Shown here piece after piece: positions 8,366-17,241 of a DNA stretch of 64,000 nt. A program made the translations under genes and the position numbers. This DNA comes from an uncultured Sphingomonas sp. (GTDB lineage: Bacteria; Pseudomonadota; Alphaproteobacteria; Sphingomonadales; Sphingomonadaceae). The number at the start of each line of letters is the position of its first letter. Position 1 is the first letter of the stretch. Below the pieces are notes generated by a model, which was not told the DNA's origin, did not search any database, and saw nothing but the letters and a program-made list of their open reading frames with translations. The stretch is taken from the NCBI GenBank assembly GCA_913776045.1, contig CAJYOI010000008.1, forward strand, positions 21,495-85,494. Direction: 5' to 3'.

Positions 8366-10645
8366 ATGCGATTGACAATTCTACTAACCGGCGGGGCGGC
8401 GCTTGGCATCGCAGTCGCGATCTCGGCTCCGGCGTTTGCCGCTGATGACAAACACCATTCCGCAGTCGACGTTACAGCCGATCCCGAGCAGCGCAGCGAC
8501 GACGTAGTCGTCGTCGGCAAGAGCTACGGCCAGGAAGTTGGTAAGACGGTCACCCCGCTGAAGGACGTCGCCAACACCGTCACGGTCATCGATCGTGCGC
8601 AGATCGAAGCGCAGAACCTGTTCACGCTGGAGGACGCCCTCACCGCCACAGTCGGCGTGACGGTGAATGGTGTCAGCAGTGAAGACCCCTCGTTCTTCTC
8701 GCGCGGGTTCGCCATCAACAATTATCTGGTCGACGGCGTGCCGACGCTGGCATTCGGCTTCCCAGGCGTCGTGCCCGACCTGTTCGCGTACGATCGGCTG
8801 GAGGTGCTGCGCGGTCCGGCAGGCCTGTTCAGCGGCACCGGCAATCCGGCCGGCAGCATCAACCTAGTACGCAAGCGGCCGCTCGACATCTTCACCGTAC
8901 GAGCCGCCGCCGGCTATGGCAGCTGGGACAACACGCGCTTCGAACTCGACGTGTCGACGCCCCTGGGTCAGCGCGCCGGCATTCGCGGCGGCCTGATGGT
9001 GCAGGACCAGGACCAGTTCTTCGACGTTGGCCATCGCAACCGCCTGAACGCCTTCGCCGTCGCCGACATCGAGCTCGGTGTCGACACGACTTTCACCTTC
9101 GGCGGCTCGTACGACCGCTTCAGACCGGCGATCCAGTCGGGGCTACCGGGCTATGTCGGCGGCGCGACCGACGGAAGCGAAGGGCGTCTGCTAGACGTCG
9201 ATCGGTCGACATATCTGGGTGCCGACTGGAACCGCTTCCGGTCAGACACCTACACCGGCTTCGCCGAGCTGACCCATCGCATCTCGAACCGCTGGACGCT
9301 GCGCGCTACGGGGCTGTATAACAAGGTCGATCGCATCGATATCTACAGCTACATCGGCAACCAGCCGGTGACACCGGCCAACGCCGGGACGACCAACCAC
9401 ATCGCGTTCCGCGGCGACAGCTTTTCGGAAACCCGGTCGGTCGACGTCAATGCGATCGGATCGTTCCTTGCGTTCGGGCAGGACCAGACCCTCATCCTGG
9501 GCGCCGATTACCAGGCGCAGGATTTCGACAGCTATTCCACCCGCCTGTCAAACTATGCGCGGATCAACGTCTTCAACCCCGTCTCGCCCGCGGAACCGCC
9601 GCTCAATCCCTATGCCCCCTCGCCGCTTTATCCGGTACAGGGGTCGGGGGCGACCTGCGCCGGCGTGACCGCGCCCACCGCGACCTGCGTGGCGCAAACT
9701 TATGGCGCGACGAATACCGTCGTTGAGCAGTATGGTCTTTACGGCCAGGCCCGCATCCAGCCGGTCGCCGGCATGACGCTGATCGGCGGCGGACGCCTCA
9801 CGTGGTGGGAACAGGCCGCGACGACGCTGCTACCAGTCCGCGGTCCCCAGCGCGCGACGACGATCGATGCCCAGTTCACGCCCTATGCCGGACTGGTATG
9901 GGACGTGACGCGTGACCTGAACCTCTACGCCAGCTACGCCGACAGCTTCGCGCCGCAGTCGACCCCCGCCGGACGCACCCTGTTCGGTGGCGGCGAGGTG
10001 AAGCCGCTGGTCGGCGACCAGTATGAAATCGGATCGAAGCTGGCGCTGATGGACGACCGCCTGTTGCTGACCGGCGCGGTCTATCAGATCACGCAGAGCA
10101 ACCGGAACTTCAACGTTGCCGACGATCCGCTGCTGTTCCTGCAGGTCGGCAAGGTCCGCGCGCGTGGCATCGAGGCGGCGGCGCAGGGCGAGATCCGGCC
10201 TGGCTGGTTCGTGAACGGCGGCTATACCTACACGAAGACCAAGTATCTGGAGGATACTCAGCCCCAGTTCGAAGGGCTGGCGCTGACCCCGATCATCCCG
10301 GAACACATGGTCAAGCTCTTCACCAACTATGCGTCCAAGTCAGGCATGCTGGACGGCGCGAGTCTGGGCGGCGGGGTGACGTGGTTCAGCGAGACGTTCG
10401 GCGGAACGCCGTCGGTAGTGAACGCGAACGGCACTCGCACCGTGTCGTCGATCGTTCGCCAGCCGGCCTATGCCGTGGTCGACCTGCGTGCCGGCTATGC
10501 GTTCACCGACCTGATCTCGCTCGCGGTCAACATGAACAACCTGTTCGACAAGAATTATTATTCGCGCATCTCGTCGACCGGTCGCGGCAACTATTATGGC
10601 GCACCGCGTAGCGTGTTCGCGACGCTCAGGGTCGGCTTCCGGTGA
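8366..10645 (+). CDS. TonB-dependent siderophore receptor
   Basis: 759 residues with a signal peptide (about 1-25, cleaved after AFA). A TonB-box-like DVVVVG lies near 46-51. The plug domain carries VANTVTVIDRAQI, RLEVLRGPAGLFSGTGNPAGSIN and related FhuE/FpvA-like motifs, then a 22-strand barrel ending RVGFR. It should bind a ferric siderophore at the outer membrane and import it with TonB-ExbBD energy; the ligand cannot be told. It heads an operon with DUF3649, PepSY and DUF3325 genes, linked by 4-bp stop/start overlaps. Confidence 0.9.
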   Translation: MRLTILLTGGAALGIAVAISAPAFAADDKHHSAVDVTADPEQRSDDVVVVGKSYGQEVGKTVTPLKDVANTVTVIDRAQIEAQNLFTLEDALTATVGVTVNGVSSEDPSFFSRGFAINNYLVDGVPTLAFGFPGVVPDLFAYDRLEVLRGPAGLFSGTGNPAGSINLVRKRPLDIFTVRAAAGYGSWDNTRFELDVSTPLGQRAGIRGGLMVQDQDQFFDVGHRNRLNAFAVADIELGVDTTFTFGGSYDRFRPAIQSGLPGYVGGATDGSEGRLLDVDRSTYLGADWNRFRSDTYTGFAELTHRISNRWTLRATGLYNKVDRIDIYSYIGNQPVTPANAGTTNHIAFRGDSFSETRSVDVNAIGSFLAFGQDQTLILGADYQAQDFDSYSTRLSNYARINVFNPVSPAEPPLNPYAPSPLYPVQGSGATCAGVTAPTATCVAQTYGATNTVVEQYGLYGQARIQPVAGMTLIGGGRLTWWEQAATTLLPVRGPQRATTIDAQFTPYAGLVWDVTRDLNLYASYADSFAPQSTPAGRTLFGGGEVKPLVGDQYEIGSKLALMDDRLLLTGAVYQITQSNRNFNVADDPLLFLQVGKVRARGIEAAAQGEIRPGWFVNGGYTYTKTKYLEDTQPQFEGLALTPIIPEHMVKLFTNYASKSGMLDGASLGGGVTWFSETFGGTPSVVNANGTRTVSSIVRQPAYAVVDLRAGYAFTDLISLAVNMNNLFDKNYYSRISSTGRGNYYGAPRSVFATLRVGFR

Positions 10646-10956
10646 CGACCGTCGCGGACATGGGCGCCGCGCGATGGCGGCGGCGCGTGGACATAGCCCT
10701 GCGCATCGTCGCCGCGGTGCCGATCGGCTACGGCGTTTCGAGCCTGTGGGCGATGGCTCTTGCGCGCGTTCTGCCGATGGCGCGATCGGAAGCCACCGTT
10801 ACCGCGACGCTGGTCGCGCTGGCGTTGTGCGCGGTGACAGTGATGTACGCCTTCGCCGCGCGAAGCGGCCTCCGCGCGCTTGTCGTGCTGCTCGTGCTGG
10901 GCGGGCTCGCGGGCGCGATCGCCTGGTCTTCGATCGCCAGCGGGGGGCGGGCGTGA
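10642..10956 (+). CDS. DUF3649-like inner-membrane protein
   Basis: 104 residues, GTG start overlapping the receptor's TGA (GTGA). Three hydrophobic segments fit the small iron-uptake-associated membrane protein family DUF3649, which recurs between TBDR and PepSY genes. No catalytic motif is visible. It probably works with the PepSY protein in releasing or reducing iron in the periplasm; inference from conserved neighbourhood. Confidence 0.7.
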   Translation: MTTVADMGAARWRRRVDIALRIVAAVPIGYGVSSLWAMALARVLPMARSEATVTATLVALALCAVTVMYAFAARSGLRALVVLLVLGGLAGAIAWSSIASGGRA

Positions 10957-12542
10957 AAAGCTTCCGGCAGAGCCAGGCGTCACTCCACACCTGGTCGGGG
11001 CTGTTGCTCGGCTGGGTGCTGTTCGTCGTGTTCGTGACCGGCACGATCGCCTTTTGGCGCGAGGGGTTGAATCGCTGGATGCGCCCCGAACTCGCCCGCG
11101 TCGAGAGCCCCGCAACCGTCCTCGCCGGCGCGCAACGCTTCCTTCAGGGCAAGGCGCCGGACGCAAAAAGCTGGTTCATCACGATGCCCGGCGTCAGTTC
11201 CCCCGGCGCGCAGGTGCTGTGGATCCCGCAGCCCAAGCCCGGCGAAATTGCCCGTGGTCGGCGCGGACGACGCGACACCCAGGCGCTGATAGGCGCCGAC
11301 GGTCGGCCGACGGTGGCGCGAGAGACCCGTGGCGGCGACTTCTTCTATCGTTTCCATTTCGACCTCTATTACATGCCCGTCATATGGGCGCGCTGGCTGG
11401 TCGGCGTGGCCTCGATCATGATGCTGGTCGCAATCCTGACCGGGATCGTCACCCACAAGAAGATCTTCCGCGATTTCTTCACGCTGCGCCGCCAGAAGGA
11501 CCAGCGGTCTTGGCTCGATGGGCATAACGCCACCGCGGTGCTGGCGCTGCCGTTCCACCTGATGATTACCTATACCGGCATCGTCACGCTGATGGCGCTG
11601 CTGATGCCGTGGGCGACGATCGCGAATTACGAGGACGAGGCGAAGTTTTCCGACGCGATGTTCCCGCATGTGAAGGCGGAGGAGCGCAGCGGTACCGCCA
11701 CCCCCCTTACCGACCTGCGCCGCATCGTCCGCGATGCCGAGGCACGGCTGGGCGGCCCCGCCGGGTTCATCGAAGTGACCCAGCCCGGAGATGTGGTGTC
11801 GCGCGTGACGGTCAGCCGCACGCCGGGATCGATGCTCAACACCCGTACCCCGCTCGCGACCTACGACGGCGCGACCGGCAAGCTCGTCTGGCAGTCCCCC
11901 GCCCCCGGGGGCGCGGCGGCGACCGCGGGAGTGATGATCGGCCTTCATGCCGGCCGCTTCGGCGATACGACGATGCGCTGGCTGTACTTCCTGTGCGGCG
12001 TCGCCGGTACGCTGATGGTGGCGAGCGGCCTCATACTGTGGACGGTCAAGGGCCGCGGGAAGCTGCCCGATCCGGCGCGGCCGCATTTCGGCTTTCGGCT
12101 GGTCGAACGGTTGAACGTAGCGGTGATCGGCGGCTTTCCGCTGGGCGTCGCGTGCTTGTTGTGGGCCAATCGTCTGCTGCCGGTCGCTATGAAGGGGCGC
12201 GCGGCCTGGGAAGTCCACGCGCTGTTCCTCGCCTGGGGCGCGGCACTGTTGCTGGCGCTGGTCCGCAAACCGCAGCACGGCTGGGTGGCGCTGCTCGGCG
12301 CGACTGGCGGTCTGCTCGCGCTGCTCCCGGTGTACAATATCGCCTTTACCGAACGGGGGCTGTTCGCGTCGCTGTCGAGCGGCGACTGGCTGCCGGTCGG
12401 CGTCGACCTGACGCTGATCGTCTTCGCAGCGGGTTTTCTTGCCACCGCCCGCCGGGTCGTCCGTCATGAACCGGGACGGCGCAAGCTCCGCCGGGCACGT
12501 CCCGCCGCCACACCCGCCGCCCTACCGGAGCCCGCCGAATGA
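10953..12542 (+). CDS. PepSY-associated transmembrane protein (possible ferric reductase)
   Basis: 529 residues, GTG start at 10953 overlapping the previous stop. It begins with the family motif QASLHTWSGLLLGWVLFVVFVTG, and has four or more membrane segments with periplasmic PepSY regions. His residues sit in the segments (LHTWSG, FHFDLYY, LPFHLMITYTG, GLHAGRFG), consistent with heme binding as proposed for PepSY-TM ferric-siderophore reductases. An open frame reaches further upstream but overlaps the receptor gene and is not used. Confidence 0.85.
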   Translation: MKSFRQSQASLHTWSGLLLGWVLFVVFVTGTIAFWREGLNRWMRPELARVESPATVLAGAQRFLQGKAPDAKSWFITMPGVSSPGAQVLWIPQPKPGEIARGRRGRRDTQALIGADGRPTVARETRGGDFFYRFHFDLYYMPVIWARWLVGVASIMMLVAILTGIVTHKKIFRDFFTLRRQKDQRSWLDGHNATAVLALPFHLMITYTGIVTLMALLMPWATIANYEDEAKFSDAMFPHVKAEERSGTATPLTDLRRIVRDAEARLGGPAGFIEVTQPGDVVSRVTVSRTPGSMLNTRTPLATYDGATGKLVWQSPAPGGAAATAGVMIGLHAGRFGDTTMRWLYFLCGVAGTLMVASGLILWTVKGRGKLPDPARPHFGFRLVERLNVAVIGGFPLGVACLLWANRLLPVAMKGRAAWEVHALFLAWGAALLLALVRKPQHGWVALLGATGGLLALLPVYNIAFTERGLFASLSSGDWLPVGVDLTLIVFAAGFLATARRVVRHEPGRRKLRRARPAATPAALPEPAE

Positions 12543-12823
12543 CCGCCCTCGCGCTTATCGCCCTGGTGATCGCCTTCTCCCTATTCGCGCTGGCGACCGA
12601 TCCGCATGCGCTCGCCTGTCTTGGCGCGCGACCTGGCGCCAAGACCCGCCGCCTGCGGCGTGCGGGGGCGTGGGGATTGCTCGCGCTCGCGTTCCTGCTG
12701 ACGATCGCCGCGCATGGCTGGCGGTTCGGCCCGGTATTGTGGACCGGTCTCGTCATGGTCGCCGCCGGCATCGTCTTCCTGTCGCTCAACCTACTGCCAC
12801 TCCGAGTGAGGATGCCCAAATGA
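12539..12823 (+). CDS. DUF3325-like small membrane protein
   Basis: 94 residues with three hydrophobic segments, overlapping the PepSY stop (ATGA). It matches DUF3325, the usual last membrane gene of TBDR-DUF3649-PepSY operons. Its stop overlaps the ATG of a broken DUF4198-like frame. Confidence 0.7.
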   Translation: MTALALIALVIAFSLFALATDPHALACLGARPGAKTRRLRRAGAWGLLALAFLLTIAAHGWRFGPVLWTGLVMVAAGIVFLSLNLLPLRVRMPK

Positions 12824-12897
12824 GCGTCTGCCGCTCGGCACCGCGGCCCTGTTCGGACTGTCGACCGCCGCTGGTGCGCACGAGGTCTGGATCGAGG
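12820..12897 (+). pseudogene. Truncated DUF4198-type gene start
   Basis: After the ATG at 12820 the frame is shifted; reading from 12825 gives a signal-peptide-like RLPLGTAALFGLSTAAGAHEVWIE. This is the typical start of DUF4198 proteins (AHE-W-E after cleavage), which follow DUF3325 in such operons. Homology stops at WIE, where IS3-family sequence begins, so an IS event cut the gene. Confidence 0.55.
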
Positions 12898-13240
12898 CGC
12901 TGGATGAAGCGCTGGCCCGCCATGCAGGCCGGCAATCTTCCATAGCGACCACGGTTCGCAATTCACGAGCACGGCGTTCACCGCCGTCCTCCTGCACGAG
13001 AGGATCGCCATCGTCATGGACGGGACAGGCTGCTGGCACGACACTGTGTTCGTGGAGCGCCTTTGCCGCTGGGTGAAATACGAAGAGGTTTACCTCAACG
13101 CCTATAGGTCCGTCGCCGAGGTCCGCGCCAGCATCGGCCGACACCTCGACTCCTACAATGCCGTTCGACCGTATTCGGCACTTGGCGGCCGAACGCACGA
13201 CCCGATATGTTTCCAAAAGCCGCTTCTCGCAGCGGCATGA
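12898..13240 (+). pseudogene. IS3-family transposase remnant, C-terminal part
   Basis: Begins EALDEALARH, then after a frameshift IFHSDHGSQFTSTAF, then VMDGTGCWHDTVFVERLC, VKYEEVYLNAYRSV and SYNAVRPYSALGGRTHD to a TGA at 13238-13240. These are the last two acidic regions of the DDE integrase core. The motif style (D-VFVERLWRS-KYEEVYL) belongs to a different IS3 subgroup from the remnant at 7546. The N-terminal half and OrfA are missing. Confidence 0.75.
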
Positions 13241-13302
13241 TCAACAAGCGGCGATCCACTCAACGACCTCGCGAGGCTGTTCGAACAAGCCGAGCCATCT
13301 CT

Positions 13303-13672
13303 GTTCTGCTGCATGATGGAGGCGATGACCGCCAGCGGCATCGATTACACCATCTTCTTCTACACCCCCGACATCCATCCCCAAGAGGAAAACCTCCCGC
13401 GGAAGGACGAGAATATCCGCCCCGCCGATGACCACGGCATGCCGTTCGTCACTGCCGACCATGATACGGCCAACCGGTTCAAGCGGGCAAAGGGCATGGA
13501 ATGCGCACCGGAGCGCTATGAGCGCTGCACGATGTGTTTAGACATGCGGTTCGAACGTACCGCGCTCTATGCGCATGAGAACGGTTTTCCCGCGATCACC
13601 TCGTCGCTCGGCATCTCGCCCTGGAAGGACATGTGAATCAGATAGACTCGGGCGAGCGCGCGGCGCCGACGG
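13303..13672 (+). pseudogene. queH: Broken queH (epoxyqueuosine reductase)
   Basis: The 107-residue frame at 13313-13636 reads [44 protein letters not shown] and [14 protein letters not shown], clear QueH family text. Upstream, VLLH (13303-13314) joins directly to MEAM, so the segment with the catalytic CC-P-C motif has been deleted along with the frame. Downstream a two-base insertion (13634-13635) makes a stop; skipping it restores NQIDSGERAAAP, then homology ends. QueH performs the last step of queuosine synthesis in tRNA; this copy cannot be active. Confidence 0.75.
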
Positions 13673-13685
13673 CGGAGGAACGGAC

Positions 13686-13705
13686 ATATAAAGATATCTT
13701 TATAT
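13686..13705. promoter_or_regulatory. Perfect 20-bp palindrome, candidate SahR-type operator
   Basis: ATATAAAGAT-ATCTTTATAT is perfectly self-complementary over 20 bp and stands out as AT-rich in this genome. It lies 5 bp upstream of a consensus -35 (TTGACA). Palindromes of this kind are recognised by ArsR-family regulators; SahR, which senses S-adenosylhomocysteine and controls methionine-cycle genes in Proteobacteria, is the obvious candidate. The assignment to SahR is inference. Confidence 0.6.
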
Positions 13706-13710
13706 CATGA

Positions 13711-13739
13711 TTGACAGCATCGAGCCGATGGTGTTGAAC
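13711..13739 (+). promoter_or_regulatory. Promoter of the mes operon
   Basis: TTGACA at 13711-13716 is a full -35 match; TTGAAC 17 bp later (13734-13739) is a weak -10. This would start transcription near 13746, immediately before the riboswitch, and place the palindrome against the -35. Confidence 0.45.
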
Positions 13740-13750
13740 GGCCATGTCGA

Positions 13751-13938
13751 GGTTCCCCATTCCAGGCATGGCGATGGGGCTAAGACGGGAAGCCGGTGGT
13801 GTCCTTCGGGGCAGAGTCCGGCGCTGCCCCCGCAACTGTAAGCGGCGAGCGGCGGCTCCATTTCGTGTCACTGGGTTTTCGCAAGAAGCCCGGGAAGGCC
13901 GGAGCCACCGCGTTGACCCGTGAGCCAGGAGACCTGCC
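13751..13938 (+). ncRNA. Cobalamin riboswitch
   Basis: The classic elements are in order: GGTTCCCC start, GACGGGAAGCCGGTG (13785-13799), CCGGCGCTGCCCCCGCAACTG, the GTAAGCGG strand, CACTGG, CCGGGAAGGC, GACCCGTGAGCCAGGAG and the B12 box AGCCAGGAGACCTGCC ending at 13938. It faces mesX 143 nt downstream with no gene between. Cobalamin binding should switch off the operon. That fits a B12-independent methionine synthase, which is redundant when MetH can work. Confidence 0.93.
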
Positions 13939-14081
13939 TTTCGACGCCATAACGTTCCTCGGACGGGGGTTCCTCCGGTGGATCGCGCTTGATGCGACGG
14001 TTCGTGGTTTGCCGCCATCCGGGCCCGTTCACGCCTTGCGCGCTTTCGCCTGACCTCCCGCCCGCAAAGCCTGGGTGAGTC

Positions 14082-15065
14082 ATGACGAATAGCGGGTTCA
14101 CATTTTCAATCAGCAGTATCCCGTTCGACGAGGATTATCGTCCGGCCGACAACACGCGCATCACCACGAACTTCGCAAATCTCGCGCGCGGGGACAGCCG
14201 CCAGGAGAATTTGCGCAACACGCTGGTGATGATCGACCACCGCTTCAACGCGCTGATGCACTGGGATAATCCCAAGGGTGATCGCTACACGCTGGAGCTG
14301 AAGATCGTCTCCGCCGCGCTTTCACTCGGCGATGGCGCAGACGACGAACCGTTTCCGCTCATCGAAATCCTGCACACGACCGTCACCGACTGTATCAGCG
14401 GCGAGCGCAATGACGGCATGATCGGTAACAACTTCTCATCCTATGTGCGCGATTACGACTTCAGTGTCGTCCTGCCCGATCACCTGAAGGCCGGGGGCGG
14501 GGGCGCGCCGGAGGGATTCGGCGATCTGCACGGCAATCTTTTCAAGCATTTCCTTGCATCAGCTGCTTACCGCGAAAACTTCCGCAAGCCGCCGGTCATC
14601 TGCCTCAGCGTATCGAGCAAGGAGGTCTATCATCGGACCGCCAATGTCCATCCGCTCCTCGGCGTCGAGTATCGCAACGACAAATTCTCGCCCACGGATC
14701 AGTATTTCGCCAAAATGGGCATGAAGGTGCGCTATTTCATGCCGCCTCACAGCGTCGCGCCCTTCGCCTTCTACCACACCGGCGATCTGGTCAGCGACTA
14801 CACCAACCTGGAACTCGCCAGCACCATCGCCACGATGGAGACGTTCCAGAAGATCTATCGCCCCGAAATCTACAACGCCAATTCTGTGGCGGCGGAGCAT
14901 TACCAGCCGAGCTTGAGGTATCAGGACTATTCGCTGACGCGCATCGTCTACGATCGCGAAGAGCGTAGCCGCCTCGCCGTCGAGCAGGGCAAATTCGCCG
15001 AAGAGCATTTCATCAAGCCGCATGCTGCCGCGCTTCAGCGCTGGTCCGCAACCTGCGGCCTCTGA
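14082..15065 (+). CDS. mesX: MesX, DUF1852 partner of MesD
   Basis: 327 residues, a soluble DUF1852 protein recognisable by the N-terminal FTFSISSIPFDEDYRP and by its invariable pairing with a MetE-like core protein. Price and co-workers showed that MesD-type methionine synthases need DUF1852 (MesX) and oxygen, but not cobalamin or methyl-folate; the chemistry of MesX is unknown. Here it is the first gene after the cobalamin riboswitch. The ribosome site (GGGTGAG before ATG) is modest. mesD follows after 25 bp. Confidence 0.9.
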   Translation: MTNSGFTFSISSIPFDEDYRPADNTRITTNFANLARGDSRQENLRNTLVMIDHRFNALMHWDNPKGDRYTLELKIVSAALSLGDGADDEPFPLIEILHTTVTDCISGERNDGMIGNNFSSYVRDYDFSVVLPDHLKAGGGGAPEGFGDLHGNLFKHFLASAAYRENFRKPPVICLSVSSKEVYHRTANVHPLLGVEYRNDKFSPTDQYFAKMGMKVRYFMPPHSVAPFAFYHTGDLVSDYTNLELASTIATMETFQKIYRPEIYNANSVAAEHYQPSLRYQDYSLTRIVYDREERSRLAVEQGKFAEEHFIKPHAAALQRWSATCGL

Positions 15066-15090
15066 TCCCCACGACACGAAGGTATCATCC

Positions 15091-16119
15091 ATGACGACAT
15101 TGTTGCCGACGACGACCGCGGGCAGCCTGCCCAAGCCATCCTGGCTCGCCCAGCCCGAGACGATCTGGTCGCCGTGGCGGCTGGAAGGCGAGGATTTGGC
15201 GAGGGGGAAGCAGGACGCGCTGCGCCTTGCCGTCGACGACCAGCGGCAGGCGGGCATCGACATCATCGGGGACGGCGAGCAGACGCGCCAGCATTTCGTC
15301 ACGACGTTCATCGAGCATCTGGGCGGCGTCGATTTCGAGAAGCGCGAGACGGTCCGCATCCGCAACCGCTATGATGCCAGCGTGCCGACTGTCGTTGGTG
15401 CCGTGTCGCGACCGAAGTCGGTGTTCGTCGAAGACGCCAGATACCTGCGCGCGCAGACCGATCAGCCGATCAAATGGACGCTGCCTGGCCCAATGACGAT
15501 GATCGATACGCTGTACGATGCGCATTACCTCAGCCGCGAGAAACTGGCCTGGGAGTTCGCGCTGCTCCTGAACCAGGAAGCGAAGGAGTTGGAAGCGGTC
15601 GGCGTCGACATCGTCCAGTTCGACGAACCCGCCTTCAACGTGTTCTTCGAGGAGGCCAACGACTGGGGCATCGCCACGCTGGAAAAGGCGGCAGAGGGAC
15701 TGAAGGCCGAAACCGCGGTCCACATCTGCTATGGCTACGGCATCAAGGCGAATACCGACTGGAAGAAGACGTTGGGGGCCGAATGGCGTCAATATGAGGA
15801 AACCTTCCCCAACCTGCTGAAGTCGACGATCGATATCGTGTCGCTGGAGTGCCAAGCGTCGCACGTTCCGATGGACCTGATCGAACTCATCCGCGGCAAG
15901 AAGGTGATGGTCGGCGCGATCGACGTCGCGACCGATGTCGTCGAAACGCCCGAGCAGGTCGCCGACACGCTGCGCACTGCGCTGCGCTTCGTCGATGCCG
16001 ACAAGCTCTTGCCCGCGACGAACTGCGGCATGGCGCCGCTGTCGCGGGACGTCGCACGGGGCAAGCTCAAGGCGTTGGGTGCCGGTGCGGAGATCGTCCG
16101 CAAGGAACTGGCGGCCTGA
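15091..16119 (+). CDS. mesD: MesD, folate-independent core methionine synthase
   Basis: 342 residues starting MTTLLPTTTAGSLPKPSWLA; the open frame runs to 15022 but that part overlaps mesX. It is the catalytic half of MetE without the folate-binding N-terminal domain. Zinc and homocysteine residues are in place: H211 and C213 in VHICYGYG, C312 in ATNCGMAP, plus E179 in QFDEPAF. It transfers a methyl group to homocysteine to make methionine; the methyl donor for the MesD family is not known. A degraded copy of residues 73-121 lies at 37498-37644. Confidence 0.92.
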   Translation: MTTLLPTTTAGSLPKPSWLAQPETIWSPWRLEGEDLARGKQDALRLAVDDQRQAGIDIIGDGEQTRQHFVTTFIEHLGGVDFEKRETVRIRNRYDASVPTVVGAVSRPKSVFVEDARYLRAQTDQPIKWTLPGPMTMIDTLYDAHYLSREKLAWEFALLLNQEAKELEAVGVDIVQFDEPAFNVFFEEANDWGIATLEKAAEGLKAETAVHICYGYGIKANTDWKKTLGAEWRQYEETFPNLLKSTIDIVSLECQASHVPMDLIELIRGKKVMVGAIDVATDVVETPEQVADTLRTALRFVDADKLLPATNCGMAPLSRDVARGKLKALGAGAEIVRKELAA

Positions 16120-16242
16120 TCGTTCCCCCGCCGTCGATCTCTCCTCCTTGGCGGAGGCGGGGTCGACGCGCGGCGACACATTCACGAGTACGCTCGACAG
16201 GCCAGGGCGACGACAGCGAACCGTAAGACCGGGGTATCCAGC

Positions 16243-17241
16243 ATGAATGCCATTCTCAGTCGATTGCGGATCGACGCCTACATCCTCGCGATCGTCGGAA
16301 TGGTGGTGCTCGCCGCGATCCTGCCTGCCAGGGGCACGGGCAAGGACGTGCTAGACATCGTGGTCCATGCCGCCATCGCGCTCCTGTTCTTCATCTATGG
16401 CGCGCAGATTTCCCGACAGGCGATCTGGACGGGCATCCTGCACTGGCGACTGCAATCCCTGGTGTTCGCGACGACATTCGTGGTGTTTCCGCTGCTGGGC
16501 TTCGGAATCGCCAAACTCGCCGATGGGCATCTAGACAGTGGGCTCGTCACCGGGCTGATGTTCGTTGCGCTGCTACCCTCAACGGTGCAGTCGTCGATCG
16601 CCTTCACGTCGATCGCACGGGGCAACGTCCCCGCGGCCCTGTGCTGCGCATCCCTGTCGAACCTGGCGGGTGTCGTTATTACGCCGCTGCTGGCGACGAT
16701 GGTCCTCAGCGCCGGGACGGGCGGCATGTCGCTGGATGCGGTGGGCGATATCGCGCTGCAGATCCTGTTGCCGTTCGTGGTTGGTCAGTTCGCACGACCG
16801 CTCATCGGCGAATGGCTGAACCGCCAGAAGACGCTGACGATGGTCGTCGATCGCGGCTCGATCCTGCTGGTCGTCTATTCCGCGTTCAGTGCGGGCGTCG
16901 TAGCCGGAATCTGGAGCCGGGTGACGCCGCACAGCCTCGGGCTCGTCATCGTCCTCGACCTTGTCATGCTGGCGATCGTGCTGGTGATAACCACGGCGGC
17001 AAGCCGCTTCCTGCGTTTCACCACCGAAGACGAGATCGCCATCGTGTTCTGCGGATCGAAGAAGAGCATGGCGAGCGGCCTGCCGATGGCCAACATCATC
17101 TTCCCCGCCAGCGCGGTCGGTCTGATTGTCCTGCCGCTGATGCTGTTTCACCAGATGCAGTTGATGGTCTGTGCCGCACTTGCCCGGCGGTACGCCCGGC
17201 GGGCCAAGACCTCCGTTCCGACCGTCCCCGCGCGGATATGA
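16243..17241 (+). CDS. BASS-type (bile acid:Na+ symporter-like) transporter
   Basis: 332 residues with about ten membrane segments and the SBF-like signature FCGSKKSMASGLPMANIIFP near residues 268-287. The family (YfeH-like, bile acid:sodium symporter fold) moves organic anions with sodium. It is 123 bp after mesD and overlaps the flavin reductase by four bases, so it probably belongs to the mes operon. Plant BASS5 carries 2-oxo acids of methionine-derived glucosinolate synthesis, so a 2-oxo acid or methyl-donor precursor is possible; that is speculative. Confidence 0.8.
   Translation: MNAILSRLRIDAYILAIVGMVVLAAILPARGTGKDVLDIVVHAAIALLFFIYGAQISRQAIWTGILHWRLQSLVFATTFVVFPLLGFGIAKLADGHLDSGLVTGLMFVALLPSTVQSSIAFTSIARGNVPAALCCASLSNLAGVVITPLLATMVLSAGTGGMSLDAVGDIALQILLPFVVGQFARPLIGEWLNRQKTLTMVVDRGSILLVVYSAFSAGVVAGIWSRVTPHSLGLVIVLDLVMLAIVLVITTAASRFLRFTTEDEIAIVFCGSKKSMASGLPMANIIFPASAVGLIVLPLMLFHQMQLMVCAALARRYARRAKTSVPTVPARI

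Noticed and set aside
7546-13240. The two IS3 remnants as the two halves of one element split by the receptor operon
   Set aside because: The 5' piece has IS407-type motifs (RVRYGY, LRREGW) while the 3' piece has the VFVERL/KYEEVYL style of another IS3 subgroup, so they come from different elements.
13313-13636. Short functional QueH-like protein
   Set aside because: It lacks the CC-P-C motif and ends at a frameshift; adjacent sequence restores the family text in other frames.
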